A DNA stretch of 64,000 nt, taken from contig NZ_CP074371.1 in NCBI RefSeq assembly GCF_018362975.1, positions 5,270,001 to 5,334,000 on the forward strand, given 5' to 3'. The position numbers and the translations under genes were made by a program. The notes beneath the pieces were generated by a model. That model worked only from the letters and a program-made list of their open reading frames with translations. It ran no database searches and was not told the origin of the DNA. Numbering within the stretch: the stretch's first letter is position 1; each line of letters starts with the position of its first letter. Below, piece by piece: positions 44,401 through 53,271 of this stretch. Source of the stretch: Nocardia tengchongensis (lineage in GTDB: Bacteria; Actinomycetota; Actinomycetes; Mycobacteriales; Mycobacteriaceae).

Positions 44401-44831
44401 CCGGCACGCCCGCGACGGCACTGAGTGATACCAACCGGCTGGCCTGGCTGCTCGACGATCTCGAAGCCCCCGGGGTTCGCTTCGCCGTGCTGCTGTCCGA
44501 GGACGGCCTACGCATCGCCCACACCGGTGGTGTCAGCATCGACGACGCCGAGCGGTTCGCCGCCGCGGCGTCGGGTCTGCGGGCTCTCGGCAAAGCGCTC
44601 GCCGAGTTCTGCGGCGGTTCGGCCGGTAATTCGGTGCGCCAGAACATGACCGAGTACGCCGATGGGATGATCTTCATCACCGCCGCCGGAGCCGGTGCCC
44701 TGCTCGGTGTCTCGACCACCACGGACGTGGACGTCAGCCTGGTCGCGCACCGGATGAACGAACTGGCCGGGCGGGTCGGGCGTGAGCTCGGCAGTACGTC
44801 GCGGACCAGAGTGGATCTGCCGCGCTCATGA
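44397..44831 (+). CDS. cvnB: Roadblock/LC7-domain protein CvnB
   Basis: 144 residues from GTG 44397. It has a single Roadblock/LC7 domain: LAWLLDDLEAPGVRFAVLLSEDG, IAHTGGVSIDDAERFAA, and the IFITAAGAGALLGVST strand pair. In characterised conservons CvnB binds CvnD and regulates its nucleotide cycle. It overlaps both neighbours by 4 bases. Confidence 0.92.
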   Translation: MTGTPATALSDTNRLAWLLDDLEAPGVRFAVLLSEDGLRIAHTGGVSIDDAERFAAAASGLRALGKALAEFCGGSAGNSVRQNMTEYADGMIFITAAGAGALLGVSTTTDVDVSLVAHRMNELAGRVGRELGSTSRTRVDLPRS

Positions 44832-45175
44832 GCCGGCCGCGGCGCGATCCCGACCTGGTCCGGGCCTACGTGCGCACCGGCGGCCGATCGCGTCCCAGCC
44901 GGGCGCTGGATCTGGTCAGTCTGGTTGTCGCGGTGGCCGATCCGCCTCCCGGCGCGTCCCCGGACGCCCGCCGCATCCTGCAGATCGCCCGCCGCGGGGT
45001 GCTGACCCCCGCCGAGCTGGCGGCCTACCTGGATCTGCCGCCCTCGGTGGTCAAGATCCTGGTGGTGGACCTGCTCGACAGCGGTCACCTGACCCATCCT
45101 GCCCCGGTGGAAGCGCTGCCGGGACAAGCTCTCTTGGAAGAGGTACTCCATGGACTCCGCGCTCTCTCCGCATGA
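44828..45175 (+). CDS. cvnC: DUF742 protein CvnC
   Basis: 115 residues from ATG 44828. It matches DUF742: VRAYVRTGGRSRPSR near the N-terminus, a winged-helix-like core (LTPAELAAYLDLPPSVVKIL) and a hydrophobic C-terminus. It is the third conservon component, with unknown biochemical role. It overlaps cvnD by 26 bases. Confidence 0.9.
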   Translation: MSRPRRDPDLVRAYVRTGGRSRPSRALDLVSLVVAVADPPPGASPDARRILQIARRGVLTPAELAAYLDLPPSVVKILVVDLLDSGHLTHPAPVEALPGQALLEEVLHGLRALSA

Positions 45176-45746
45176 GCGCGTCGTCGACTATGTGCCGGAG
45201 ACCGTCACCCGCACCGTGAAGTTGCTGGTGGCCGGGCCCTTCGGCGTCGGGAAGACCACGTTCGTGGGCAGTGTGTCCGAGATCCGGCCGCTGCGCACCG
45301 AGGAGATCATCACCGAGGCCAGCGTCGGCGTCGACGATATGGCCGGGCTGCCGGACAAGACCACCACCACGGTGGCCATGGATTTCGGCCGCATCACCCT
45401 CAATCCGCAGCTGGCCCTGTACCTTTTCGGCACGCCCGGCCAGCGCCGGTTCGTGCCCATCTGGGAGGACCTGGCCGTCGGCGCGCTGGGGGCGCTGGTG
45501 CTGGTCGACACGCGCCGCCTGGACAAGGCCGATGAGGCGCTGTCGATCCTCGAGGAGCGCGGGGTGCCGTACGCGGTGGCCGTCAACGACTTCGACGGAG
45601 CGCCGCGCCATCCGCTCGAGGAGGTGCGCGAGGCCCTCGACCTGGATCCGTGGACGCCGCTGATGCGCCTGGACGCGCGCGACCGCAATCCCTGCCTGCA
45701 GTCGCTCATCACGTTGGTCGAGTATCTGCTGGAGCCGCGCGTCTAG
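45150..45746 (+). CDS. cvnD: Conservon GTPase CvnD
   Basis: 198 residues. The P-loop is GPFGVGKTT (residues 29-37), switch regions follow in TEASVGVDDMAGLPDKTTTTVAMDFG, here split as ASVGVDDMAGLP and KTTTTVAMDFG, then the LFGTPGQRRF motif (DxxG equivalent) and the base-recognition NDFD in VAVNDFDG. It is a small ATP/GTP-binding protein that switches the conservon complex. No further conservon genes (such as a P450) follow. Confidence 0.92.
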   Translation: MDSALSPHERVVDYVPETVTRTVKLLVAGPFGVGKTTFVGSVSEIRPLRTEEIITEASVGVDDMAGLPDKTTTTVAMDFGRITLNPQLALYLFGTPGQRRFVPIWEDLAVGALGALVLVDTRRLDKADEALSILEERGVPYAVAVNDFDGAPRHPLEEVREALDLDPWTPLMRLDARDRNPCLQSLITLVEYLLEPRV

Positions 45747-45892
45747 CCGTATTTTCCACGGGCAGAACATCATTCGTGGTGAGAGGCTTGGCGCGCGGGG
45801 TCACGTGACGCATCTCGCAAGGACGGTCATGCGGCGCGGAATCTGCTGTACGGTGAGCGATTCCTGCAAGGTGAACTGAAAGAGTTTTCGGA

Positions 45893-46684
45893 ATGCCGTT
45901 TGCGAGTCGCGGATCCGTCAAGATCCACTACACCGATACCGGCGGGCCGGGGCCTGCGGTCGTGCTCGGCCACGGCCTGTTCATGGACGAGGAGATGTTC
46001 GCGCCGCAGCGCGACGCACTGACGCCCGACTACCGCCTCATCGCCATCGATTCCCGCGGGCACGGCCTGACCGAGGACGACGACACACCGTTCAGCTACT
46101 GGGATCTCGCCCGCGACGCCTGGGCGGTCGTGGACGAACTGGGACTGGACCGGGTCGTGGTCGGCGGTGTGGGGCACGGGGGCTACACCGCGGTGCGGAT
46201 GGCCCTGCTGGCGCAACCGCGCGTCGCCGGGCTGATCGTGGTCGGCTGCGGCGGCGCGGCCATGACACCGCAACGGCGGGCCGGCTACCGCGAAGTCCTC
46301 GACCTGTGGACCAGCAGTGCCGCACCGGGACCCACCATCAAGATGGTCGGCTCGCTGATGATCGGATCGACCGTCGCCGACCAGCGACCCTGGCGGGAGA
46401 AGTGGGCCGCCGCGCCGCGCGACCGCATCCGGCTGGCCGGGGAATGCCTGGTCAACCGGGACTCGGTGGTGGAACTGCTGGGCGACATCCACTGTCCCGC
46501 ACTGGTCATGCGCGGGCTGGCCGATCAGGCGATCAGCGCCGAGCTGGTCGAGGAACTGGCCGCGGCCCTGGGCAATCCGACCCCGGTGCACACCATCTCC
46601 GCGGCCGCCATGACCCCCACCCTGACCCACCCCGACGAGGTCAACGCGCTGCTGCGCGACTTCCTCGACGCCCTGCCGTCGTGA
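45893..46684 (+). CDS. Alpha/beta-hydrolase-fold protein with degenerate catalytic triad
   Basis: 263 residues. The fold is clear (VVLGHGLFMDEEMF oxyanion segment, AIDSRGHGLTE, and PALVMRGLADQAI). However the nucleophile elbow reads G92-V-G94-H-G96 instead of GxSxG, and the usual C-terminal GH..E histidine position reads AAAMTP. The aspartate in GLADQ remains. It is therefore probably not an esterase; it may bind ligand or use another chemistry. It is convergent with the MmyB-type regulator and 146 bases after cvnD. Confidence 0.75.
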   Translation: MPFASRGSVKIHYTDTGGPGPAVVLGHGLFMDEEMFAPQRDALTPDYRLIAIDSRGHGLTEDDDTPFSYWDLARDAWAVVDELGLDRVVVGGVGHGGYTAVRMALLAQPRVAGLIVVGCGGAAMTPQRRAGYREVLDLWTSSAAPGPTIKMVGSLMIGSTVADQRPWREKWAAAPRDRIRLAGECLVNRDSVVELLGDIHCPALVMRGLADQAISAELVEELAAALGNPTPVHTISAAAMTPTLTHPDEVNALLRDFLDALPS

Positions 46685-47491
46685 TCAGGCGCCCAGCAAC
46701 CCGATGAACAGCTGATGCGCCGGGCCGGGCGCGGTCGCGCGGTAGCGCTGCACCCGCACGTCGAACACTGTGGCGGTGCGCGGATTTCGCAAGGTGAAGG
46801 TCGGATCGTGGCGGCCGATCGCGACGTGCCCCTCGCCCCACAGCCGCCGGAAGTCGGGCTGCTCGCCCAGTTCGCGCAACAGTAGCTCGAGATTCGCGCG
46901 CTCCGGCGCTCCGGCCGCGTACGCGCGGAATCGGCCCACCATCAACCGGGCCTCACGCTCCCACTCCTCGAGCACGATGCGCGAGCGCGGGTCGGTGAAC
47001 ATCCACCGCAGCACGTGCCCCTGGCGGGCCAGCCCGGGCAGCGCCTCGTCGAAAGCGCTGTTGCAGGCCACCACCTGCCAGCTGTCGTCGATCGCGGCGG
47101 CCAGATGCGGAAGCAGCGCGTCGAGCACCGTGCGTACCGCCGCCTGTGCCGCGTCACCATGACGCAGCGCCCGCACCGACGACACCGCCGGGCGCTGCTG
47201 GGCCAGATGGTAGAGGTGGACGCGTTCGGCCGTGTCCAGCTCCAGCACCGTGGCCAGCGAATCCAGAATGGCCGGACCGGGATTGAGCGCCTCACCCTGC
47301 TCGATCTTGGCGATGTAGCCCAGGCTGGCATGGGTGGCCTCGGCCAGCTGCTTGCGGGTCAGCCCCGCCGGATAGCGCGTGCTCGCCCGCGCGCGTCGTT
47401 CGCGCACGAACTCGGCCAGCGTGGGCGCGCGCAGTTCCTCGGCGGTCAGCAACCCGAATTCGTTGTCGGCCAACAGCATCCCTTCGCACAC
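46685..47491 (-). CDS. XRE-family regulator with MmyB-like domain, divergent from aminocyclitol genes
   Basis: 268 residues from GTG 47491 (AGGGGGA 7 bases upstream); ATG 47479 has a ribosome site that is too close. The helix-turn-helix is in LTRKQLAEATHASLGYIAKIEQG. The MmyB-like ligand domain includes WQVVACNSAFDEALPG, the RWMFTDPRSRIVLEEWEREA block and VGRFRAYAAG. It is divergent from the 2-deoxy-scyllo-inosose synthase-like gene, with a perfect dyad in the shared region, so it is the candidate cluster regulator. Confidence 0.82.
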   Translation of the reverse strand: MCEGMLLADNEFGLLTAEELRAPTLAEFVRERRARASTRYPAGLTRKQLAEATHASLGYIAKIEQGEALNPGPAILDSLATVLELDTAERVHLYHLAQQRPAVSSVRALRHGDAAQAAVRTVLDALLPHLAAAIDDSWQVVACNSAFDEALPGLARQGHVLRWMFTDPRSRIVLEEWEREARLMVGRFRAYAAGAPERANLELLLRELGEQPDFRRLWGEGHVAIGRHDPTFTLRNPRTATVFDVRVQRYRATAPGPAHQLFIGLLGA

Positions 47492-47565
47492 AGTGTCGTC
47501 CCCCTACCCTAGGCGGCCGCACCGGCCGACGAGGCACGCAACGACGACCCGGGGCGGCCGATCCC

Positions 47566-47592
47566 GCCGCTACCACCGGCGGTGGTAGCGGC
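47566..47592. promoter_or_regulatory. Perfect 27-bp dyad upstream of aminocyclitol cluster
   Basis: GCCGCTACCACCG-G-CGGTGGTAGCGGC: 13-bp arms around one base, in the region shared by the MmyB-type regulator and the cluster, 173 bases before the first cluster start. It is best read as an operator; a transcript hairpin is the alternative. Confidence 0.65.
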
Positions 47593-47765
47593 GCAACATC
47601 CTGTTTCGCACAGTGGTACTCGCGAATTCACCTGCACCTGACTGGGGAATCCCAGCGGTTGCCAACGGGGGAGCGCGCATTCGATATTGGCGTTGCGAGG
47701 GTCGGCAATGGCGCCGGTCGGGGAGTCGATGGGGGAATCGGCAATAGCGAGGAGCGTCACCGGAG

Positions 47766-48953
47766 ATGGCCAGTAATTCATTGTCTCGCGACGAATCGGG
47801 TCTGCGGTCGCGCACGATAGTGATCGGCGACCGATCGTTCCCCTACCATTTCGGCCGCGACTGCGTCGCCGAGATCGGCGCGGCGATCGCCGAACTGCGA
47901 CCCGACAAACTCGTGTTCGTCACCGACGACGACGTTGCGGCCCGCTACCGCCACCACCTCGACACCCTGGCCGGATCGATTCCCGCGCTGATCCTCTCGC
48001 ATCCCTCCGGCGAATCCATGAAAACGCTCACCTGCTTGTCGTCGCATCTGGAAACCGCGCTGCGGGCGGGCGTCACGCGCCGCTCGGTGGTGGTGTCCTT
48101 CGGTGGCGGCGTGCCCGGCAATCTGGCCGGGCTGATGGCGAACCTGCTGTTCCGGGGCGTGCGACTGGTGCATGTGCCGACCACGACCATCGCGGCTATG
48201 GATTCGGTGCTCTCGCTCAAGCAAGCCATCAATTCCGGGGTCGGCAAGAATCACCTGGGCACCTATTACTCGCCTGAAGCGGTATTCACCGACGTCGAGC
48301 TGTTCACCACCCTGCCCGAACGCGAATTGCGTTCCGGCCTGTGCGAAATGGCGAAGAATTGCCTCGCGATCCAGCCCTCGGCGCTGGCCGGGCTGCGGGA
48401 GGTCATCGCGGCCGGGGATATGGCCAGTCCGAAATCTCTGCTGTGGCTGCTGGATGCGAGCATCGCCGCGAAATCGGCGGTCACCCGCGACGACACCTTC
48501 GAGCGTCGCGAAGGGCTGGTGCTCGAATACGGGCACACCGCCGGGCACGCCATCGAGATCTGCGACCACCGGGCGCGCGGAGTGGCCGGACTTCCGCACG
48601 GCGCGGCGATTGCGCTGGGAATGCTGGTGGCCGCGCATATCTCGCACGCACGCGGCGGGCTGTCCGACGATGAGGTCAGCGTGCACTACGAGATCGTCAC
48701 CGGATTGGGTGTGGAACCCGCGCTGCCCGCCGCGGTCGGTGTCGACGATGTGCTCGCGGTGATCGCCGACGACAACAAGAAGGGGTATCTGCCGCCGCGA
48801 CCGGACACCGTGCCGTTCGTGCTGCTGCGGTCGCTCGGCCGGCCCGAGCGCACCGGTGACTTGCCGCTGGTGCCGGTGGCGGTGCGCGAGATCCGGGCCG
48901 CCCTCGACGTCATCGCCCAGCAGTCGGCCGCCGCGCCGGTCGCGGTCGGGTAG
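47766..48953 (+). CDS. 2-deoxy-scyllo-inosose synthase-like sugar phosphate cyclase
   Basis: 395 residues. The dehydroquinate-synthase fold has the DOI synthase (BtrC/NeoC-type) signature rather than that of DHQ or valiolone synthases: GGGVPGNLAGLMANLLFRG, HVPTT.IAAMDSVLSLKQA, VGKNHLGTYY and RELRSGLCEMAKN. Metal ligands are expected at E194, H257/H261 and H278. The family converts glucose 6-phosphate to 2-deoxy-scyllo-inosose using bound NAD+, the first step to 2-deoxystreptamine. The next gene is the matching aminotransferase, 7 bases on. DOI synthesis is inferred from motifs and context. Confidence 0.85.
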   Translation: MASNSLSRDESGLRSRTIVIGDRSFPYHFGRDCVAEIGAAIAELRPDKLVFVTDDDVAARYRHHLDTLAGSIPALILSHPSGESMKTLTCLSSHLETALRAGVTRRSVVVSFGGGVPGNLAGLMANLLFRGVRLVHVPTTTIAAMDSVLSLKQAINSGVGKNHLGTYYSPEAVFTDVELFTTLPERELRSGLCEMAKNCLAIQPSALAGLREVIAAGDMASPKSLLWLLDASIAAKSAVTRDDTFERREGLVLEYGHTAGHAIEICDHRARGVAGLPHGAAIALGMLVAAHISHARGGLSDDEVSVHYEIVTGLGVEPALPAAVGVDDVLAVIADDNKKGYLPPRPDTVPFVLLRSLGRPERTGDLPLVPVAVREIRAALDVIAQQSAAAPVAVG

Positions 48954-48960
48954 GCGCGCC

Positions 48961-50255
48961 ATGCTCGCACTCCACGGCGGCGCTCCGGTGCGCGCCCACC
49001 GGACCTGGCCGCGCTGGCCGCAATTCGACAATCGCACCGCGGCCGAACTGCTGGCGGCACTGCACTCGTCGCGCTGGTCGGTGACCTGGTACAGCCCGCG
49101 CGGCGGCAAGTCCCGGGAACGACTGTTCGCCGAGGCGTTCGCGCGGTACAACGGGGCCGCGCACGGGGTCAGCGTCGATCACGGGTCCAGCGCGCTGGTC
49201 ATCGCGCTCGAGGCACTGGGCATCGGTCCCGGTGACGAGGTCATCGTGCCGGCCATGACATGGGTCGCCCCGGCCACGGCGGTGCTGCGGTGGGCGCGAG
49301 CCCGGTGCTCGCCGACGTCGACCCCGACACCGGCTGCCTGACCGCCGACGAGCTGCGCGCGGTCGTCTCGTCTCGGACGCGGGCGGTCATCGTGGTGCAT
49401 CTGGCCTGCACCGCAGCCGAACTCGACGACATCGTCGCGGTCACCGGCCAGGAGGGGCTCGCGCTGATCGAGGACTGCTCGCAGGCGCACGGCACCCGCT
49501 GGGCCGGGCGCGCGGTCGGGACCTTCGGCGCGATCGGGGTGTTCAGTCTGGGAGCAGCCAAATCCCTGGCCGCCGGTGAGGCTGGGGCCGCGATCACCGA
49601 CAGCCGTGACCTCTACGAGCGAATGCTCATGCTGCGCGCCGACTCTCGCGGATACACCGAGGACGCGCCCGGTTCAGGGGAGTACGAGCTCGTCGAGCAC
49701 GGCACCGTGATGGGCGCCAACTACTGCATGTCCGAACTCACCGCCGGCCTGCTGCTCGACCAGCTGCCGCGGCTCGACGACCAGCACACGCTGCGCGAGC
49801 AGCGGGCAAAGGAGATCGAAGCCGGTCTGCCCGACATTCCCGGACTCGCCCCCATCCCGGTCCCGGCGCCGGTGGATCGGCGCGCGGTCTACGAGTACGG
49901 AATCCGGGTGCGGCCCGGCGCTTTCGGGCCCGCCACCGTCGATCAGGTGGCCGCGGCGCTCACCGCCGAACTCGGCACCAGGGTCTACCCGCCCCGCGAT
50001 CCGCTGCACCGCAGTGTGCTGCTGCGCCCGCAGACCAAACCGCGGTTCGCGCAATGGTGGTCCGAGGCCGCCGAACGCGCCACCGGCCGCGCCTTCACCG
50101 GGGCCGACCACTACCGCGACCACACCCTGCTCATGCACCACAGCGTGCTCCTGGGCGAGCGCGGCGACACCGAGGACATCCTGACCGCGCTGGACAAGGT
50201 GCGCGCCCACGCCGACCAGCTCGCCGCGCACCCGGAACCGAAAGGCCTGGCATGA
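48961..50255 (+). pseudogene. L-glutamine:2-deoxy-scyllo-inosose aminotransferase-like (DegT family), frameshifted
   Basis: DegT/DnrJ/EryC1 PLP aminotransferase. N-terminal WPRWPQFDNRT, SVDHGSSALVIALEALGIG and VIVPAMTWVAPATAVL match BtrR/NeoB-type enzymes; later MGANYCMSELTAGLLLDQL and LMHHSVLL do too. The PLP lysine is in LGAAKSLAAGEAG. A missing G in the run at 49292-49294 (should read LRWGASPVLADVD) breaks the frame at about residue 112, and the other frame completes the protein to 50255 (431 residues corrected). The run location suggests a sequencing error in an otherwise well-preserved gene. The stop overlaps the next gene (ATGA). Confidence 0.8.
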
Positions 50256-51457
50256 CATCCGAACTCATGGCCGACTGGCAGAGCCGCACCATCGACGGCA
50301 TCCGCACCCGCCGGGCCGTCGGCACCGACTGGGAGGCGCTGCGCGGACGCTACGACCGCGCCTTCGGGGGCGTGAAGACCCACGACTTCGAGGCGTGGAA
50401 GCAGCAGTTCCGGCTCGAGGACATCGCCGTCGTGGAGGACGTCACCGAGGCCGGCGACCCGCGGATCGTGGGCACCGCGGCCATCATTCGCACCACCGTC
50501 ACCGCGCCCGGCGGCGCCCAGCTCACCGTCGCGGCGTGCGCGCAGGGCATGGTCGCGACCACCCATCAGAAGCGCGGCATCTACGCCAAGGTGCAGGCCG
50601 AGCTGATGGCCATCGCCATGGAAACCGAAGCCGACGTGTTCGCCGCCATGCCCGGGCCGGGCGGCAGCTACGCCTACGTCGGCGTCACCACCCACACGCG
50701 GCATCTGTGCATCGACCGCGGACGAGCGAAACTACGGGCGTCCGAAGGAGATCCGGGGCAGGTGCGGGAATCGCTGTACGGCGAATCCATGACGGAGCTG
50801 CGCAGTGTCTACGCACGCTGGCAGCGGGCCACACCTGGTGCACTGGATCGCGCCGAGTCCTGGTGGCTGAGCTCCCTCGACCCGCGCGCCTTCGTCCTGA
50901 CCCACCCGGACGGGTACGCGGTCTACGAACTCGCCGGGGACACCGTGCACGTGCGCGACTTCTGCGCGCTCACGGTGCCCGCCCACCGCGAACTGCTGCG
51001 CTGCCTGCTCGGACAGGGCGAATACGCCCGCATCCTGCTCGACACCGCTGTCGACGACCCGACCCCGCTGCTGCTCGAGGACGCCCGCGCGGCCGCGGTG
51101 ACCGGCGTCGACGCGGGCCTGTCGACCTGGATTCTCAACCTGCCCAAGGCCATCGGCGCGCGCGAGTTCCGCGGCGACTTCCACGGCGTGATCGAGGTGG
51201 CCGACCCGTGGGGACTGAGCGCGGGCACCTACGCCCTCGACATCACCGGCGGGCACGGCCGCTGGACCGCCGCTGAGGGCGTGGCCGCCGATGTCCGTAT
51301 CGGCCCGCTCGAGCTCACCACCGCCTACTTCGGCACCCACAGCATCGGCGAACTCGAGCGTGCCGGGCGCGTGCGATCGCTCACCGCGGGCGCCGCCGAC
51401 ACTCTCGACCGCGCGTTCGCCGCCACGCGGAAACCCTTCAACACCACCCCTTTCTGA
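50252..51457 (+). CDS. Eis-family N-acetyltransferase
   Basis: 401 residues. The N-terminal GNAT domain has the Eis-type acetyl-CoA segment VAACAQGMVATTHQKRGIYAKVQAEL, here around residues 90-115. A second GNAT-like middle domain and a C-terminal SCP2-like domain (GLSAGTYALDITGG, then GPLELTTAYFG) follow. The chain ends in phenylalanine (..NTTPF), as in Eis, where the terminal carboxylate acts in catalysis. The Tyr that acts as acid in Mtb Eis aligns with valine in VGVTTHT, an approximate alignment. Eis enzymes acetylate amines of aminoglycosides, which fits an aminocyclitol cluster: modification or self-resistance. Confidence 0.8.
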   Translation: MTSELMADWQSRTIDGIRTRRAVGTDWEALRGRYDRAFGGVKTHDFEAWKQQFRLEDIAVVEDVTEAGDPRIVGTAAIIRTTVTAPGGAQLTVAACAQGMVATTHQKRGIYAKVQAELMAIAMETEADVFAAMPGPGGSYAYVGVTTHTRHLCIDRGRAKLRASEGDPGQVRESLYGESMTELRSVYARWQRATPGALDRAESWWLSSLDPRAFVLTHPDGYAVYELAGDTVHVRDFCALTVPAHRELLRCLLGQGEYARILLDTAVDDPTPLLLEDARAAAVTGVDAGLSTWILNLPKAIGAREFRGDFHGVIEVADPWGLSAGTYALDITGGHGRWTAAEGVAADVRIGPLELTTAYFGTHSIGELERAGRVRSLTAGAADTLDRAFAATRKPFNTTPF

Positions 51458-51478
51458 TCACAGCCGAGGACATCACCG

Positions 51479-52653
51479 ATGACAGCCACCCCCGCCGAAC
51501 CCCGTCCCGCCCTGGCGCTGCCGGACACCACGCCCTCCGTCTGCCCGGTCACCGGTGTGATCGGCTCCGGAATCACCCGCTGGACCACCCCCACCGGCGA
51601 CTCGGCCTGGCTGGCCACCGGCTACGACCTGGTCCGCGACCTGTTCACCGATCCGCGCCTGGGTCGCTCGCACCGCACCCCGGAAACTGCGGCGCGACTG
51701 GGGAGTCGGCCTTCTCCGGCGGCCCGATCGGTGACTTCGACACCGAACTCGAAGATCACGCGCGCATGCGGACCCTGCTGCAACCGCACTTCTCGCCGAA
51801 ACGCATGCGGGAACTGCGGCCGCGCGTCGAGCAACTCACCACCGAACTGCTCGACGCCATGGAGGCCCAGGGTTCGCCCGCCGACCTGCAAGCCGCCCTC
51901 GCGCTGCCACTGCCGCTGCTGGTGATCTGCGAACTGCTCGGCGTCCCGTACGAGGACCGGAATCGCTTCCGCGACTGGGTGGACGCGGTCGGTCATGTCA
52001 CCGACCGCGCCAAGGTCGAGCAGGGCGTGGCCGAATTGTTCGCGTACTGCCTGCACCTGGTCGGGCGTAAACGCCGCGACCCCGGCGACGACGTGGTGTC
52101 CCGCCTGTGCGCGGTCGACGGCGTCACCGACGACGAAATCGCCACCCACGCCATGGTTCTGTTGTTCGCCGGCCACGAAACCTCCGCCGTGCAGATCGGT
52201 GTCGGCGTCCGCATGCTGCTCGAGAACCCCGCGCAATGGCAGCTGCTGCGCGACCGCCCCGAGCTGGTCGCGACCGCGGCCGAAGAACTGCTGCGCGCCT
52301 GCGACGCCAGTAGCCTGCCGCGCTACGCCCGCCACGAACTCACCATCGGCGACACCGACATCGCCGCCGGCGATCTGGTCCTGCTCGGGGTGGCCTCCGC
52401 CAACCATGATCGCGCCGCCTTCACCCACCCCGAACAGGTCGACATCACCCGGCAGGAATCGGCGCACTTCCTCTTCGGCTACGGCCCCCGCTACTGCCTC
52501 GGCGCGCCGCTGGCCCGCCTCGAACTCCAGGTCGCGTTCGGCCAGTTGGTGGCCCGATTCCCCACCCTAACCTTCGCCGTCGACCCCGCGACTCTGCGAG
52601 AACGCGACGACATCTTCACCGGCGGGCTTACCGCTCTGCCGGTGCGGTGGTAG
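51479..52653 (+). pseudogene. Cytochrome P450, frameshifted
   Basis: A soluble bacterial P450 of about 391 residues once corrected. I-helix oxygen-activation motif AGHETSA, K-helix ExxR in EELLR, and heme-cysteine loop FGYGPRYCLGAPLA are intact. A missing G in the run at 51700-51703 (should read ARLGESAFSGGPIGDF) breaks the frame at about residue 75; the rest reads cleanly in the other frame. It is the last gene of the aminocyclitol-type cluster, 21 bases after the Eis-like gene. It would hydroxylate or otherwise oxidise a cluster product, which is inference. Confidence 0.8.
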
Positions 52654-52684
52654 CCGAACAGCTTGTGCTGCTACCGATTTCCCC

Positions 52685-53170
52685 TCACAGAACCTCGGAA
52701 ACCCGGTAGGCGACCCCGCCCTCGACCAGATAGCCCGACCCCACCGCCACGATGTCGTTCAACCACGAATAGCGTTCCGACCCGGTCTCGAACAGCACCG
52801 TCGTGCGCCAGTAGTATTGCGCCGGGTCGATCGCCCTGTTGACGGCGGGATCCTTGACCGCAGTCCGCAATTCGGCGGGGATGATCCACCGCCCTCCGTA
52901 GCTCATGGACACCAGCTCGCCGTCGTCGGTCCGCAGTGTGAGTCGCACATCGAGATGCATATTGCCGTCCGGCCGGAACACCGCCCAGTCGCCGCCGCCG
53001 GGCAGCACCTCCCCGCGGATCTTCGGCCCCTCGAAGCTCCCGGCGGCCACACCGAACATCGTCCTGTGCCCGAGCGGCCCGCCGATGCTCAAGGGCGGAT
53101 TCAAGTCCGCCACCAGATCGAACAAGAAGTCCGTCTCGACCGCCCCGACATCCTTGATCCGTGTGTCCAT
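52685..53170 (-). CDS. DUF3237-family protein
   Basis: 161 residues from ATG 53170. It matches DUF3237 with GHRTMFGVAAGSFEGPKIRGEVLPGG, written here in parts (TMFGVAAGSFEGP and RGEVLPGGGDW), followed by HLDVRLTLRTDDGELVSMSY and YYWRTTVLFETGSERYSWLN. A lipocalin-like beta-barrel fold is expected; the function is unknown. A good promoter with an overlapping dyad is visible just upstream. Confidence 0.8.
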   Translation of the reverse strand: MDTRIKDVGAVETDFLFDLVADLNPPLSIGGPLGHRTMFGVAAGSFEGPKIRGEVLPGGGDWAVFRPDGNMHLDVRLTLRTDDGELVSMSYGGRWIIPAELRTAVKDPAVNRAIDPAQYYWRTTVLFETGSERYSWLNDIVAVGSGYLVEGGVAYRVSEVL

Positions 53171-53226
53171 AGTCCGCACCGCTTTCGAATCACTGTGTCG
53201 CCGAACCACTTCGGCCTGCGATTCAA

Positions 53227-53255
53227 ACTATACGTACGGTCGTATGTGTTGTAAA
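53227..53255 (-). promoter_or_regulatory. Promoter with overlapping dyad for the DUF3237 gene
   Basis: TTTACA (53250-53255), 17 bases, TATAGT (53227-53232) on the minus strand. The spacer holds the dyad ATACG-N6-CGTAT (53230-53245), so a repressor there would block RNA polymerase. It lies in the gap after the GlxA-type regulator gene. Confidence 0.7.
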
Positions 53256-53271
53256 CGCCGAAGTTCGGGGA

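Noticed and set aside
47566..47592. Dyad considered as a terminator of the regulator gene
   Set aside because: It lies upstream of both divergent starts, so it cannot terminate either; operator is the better reading.
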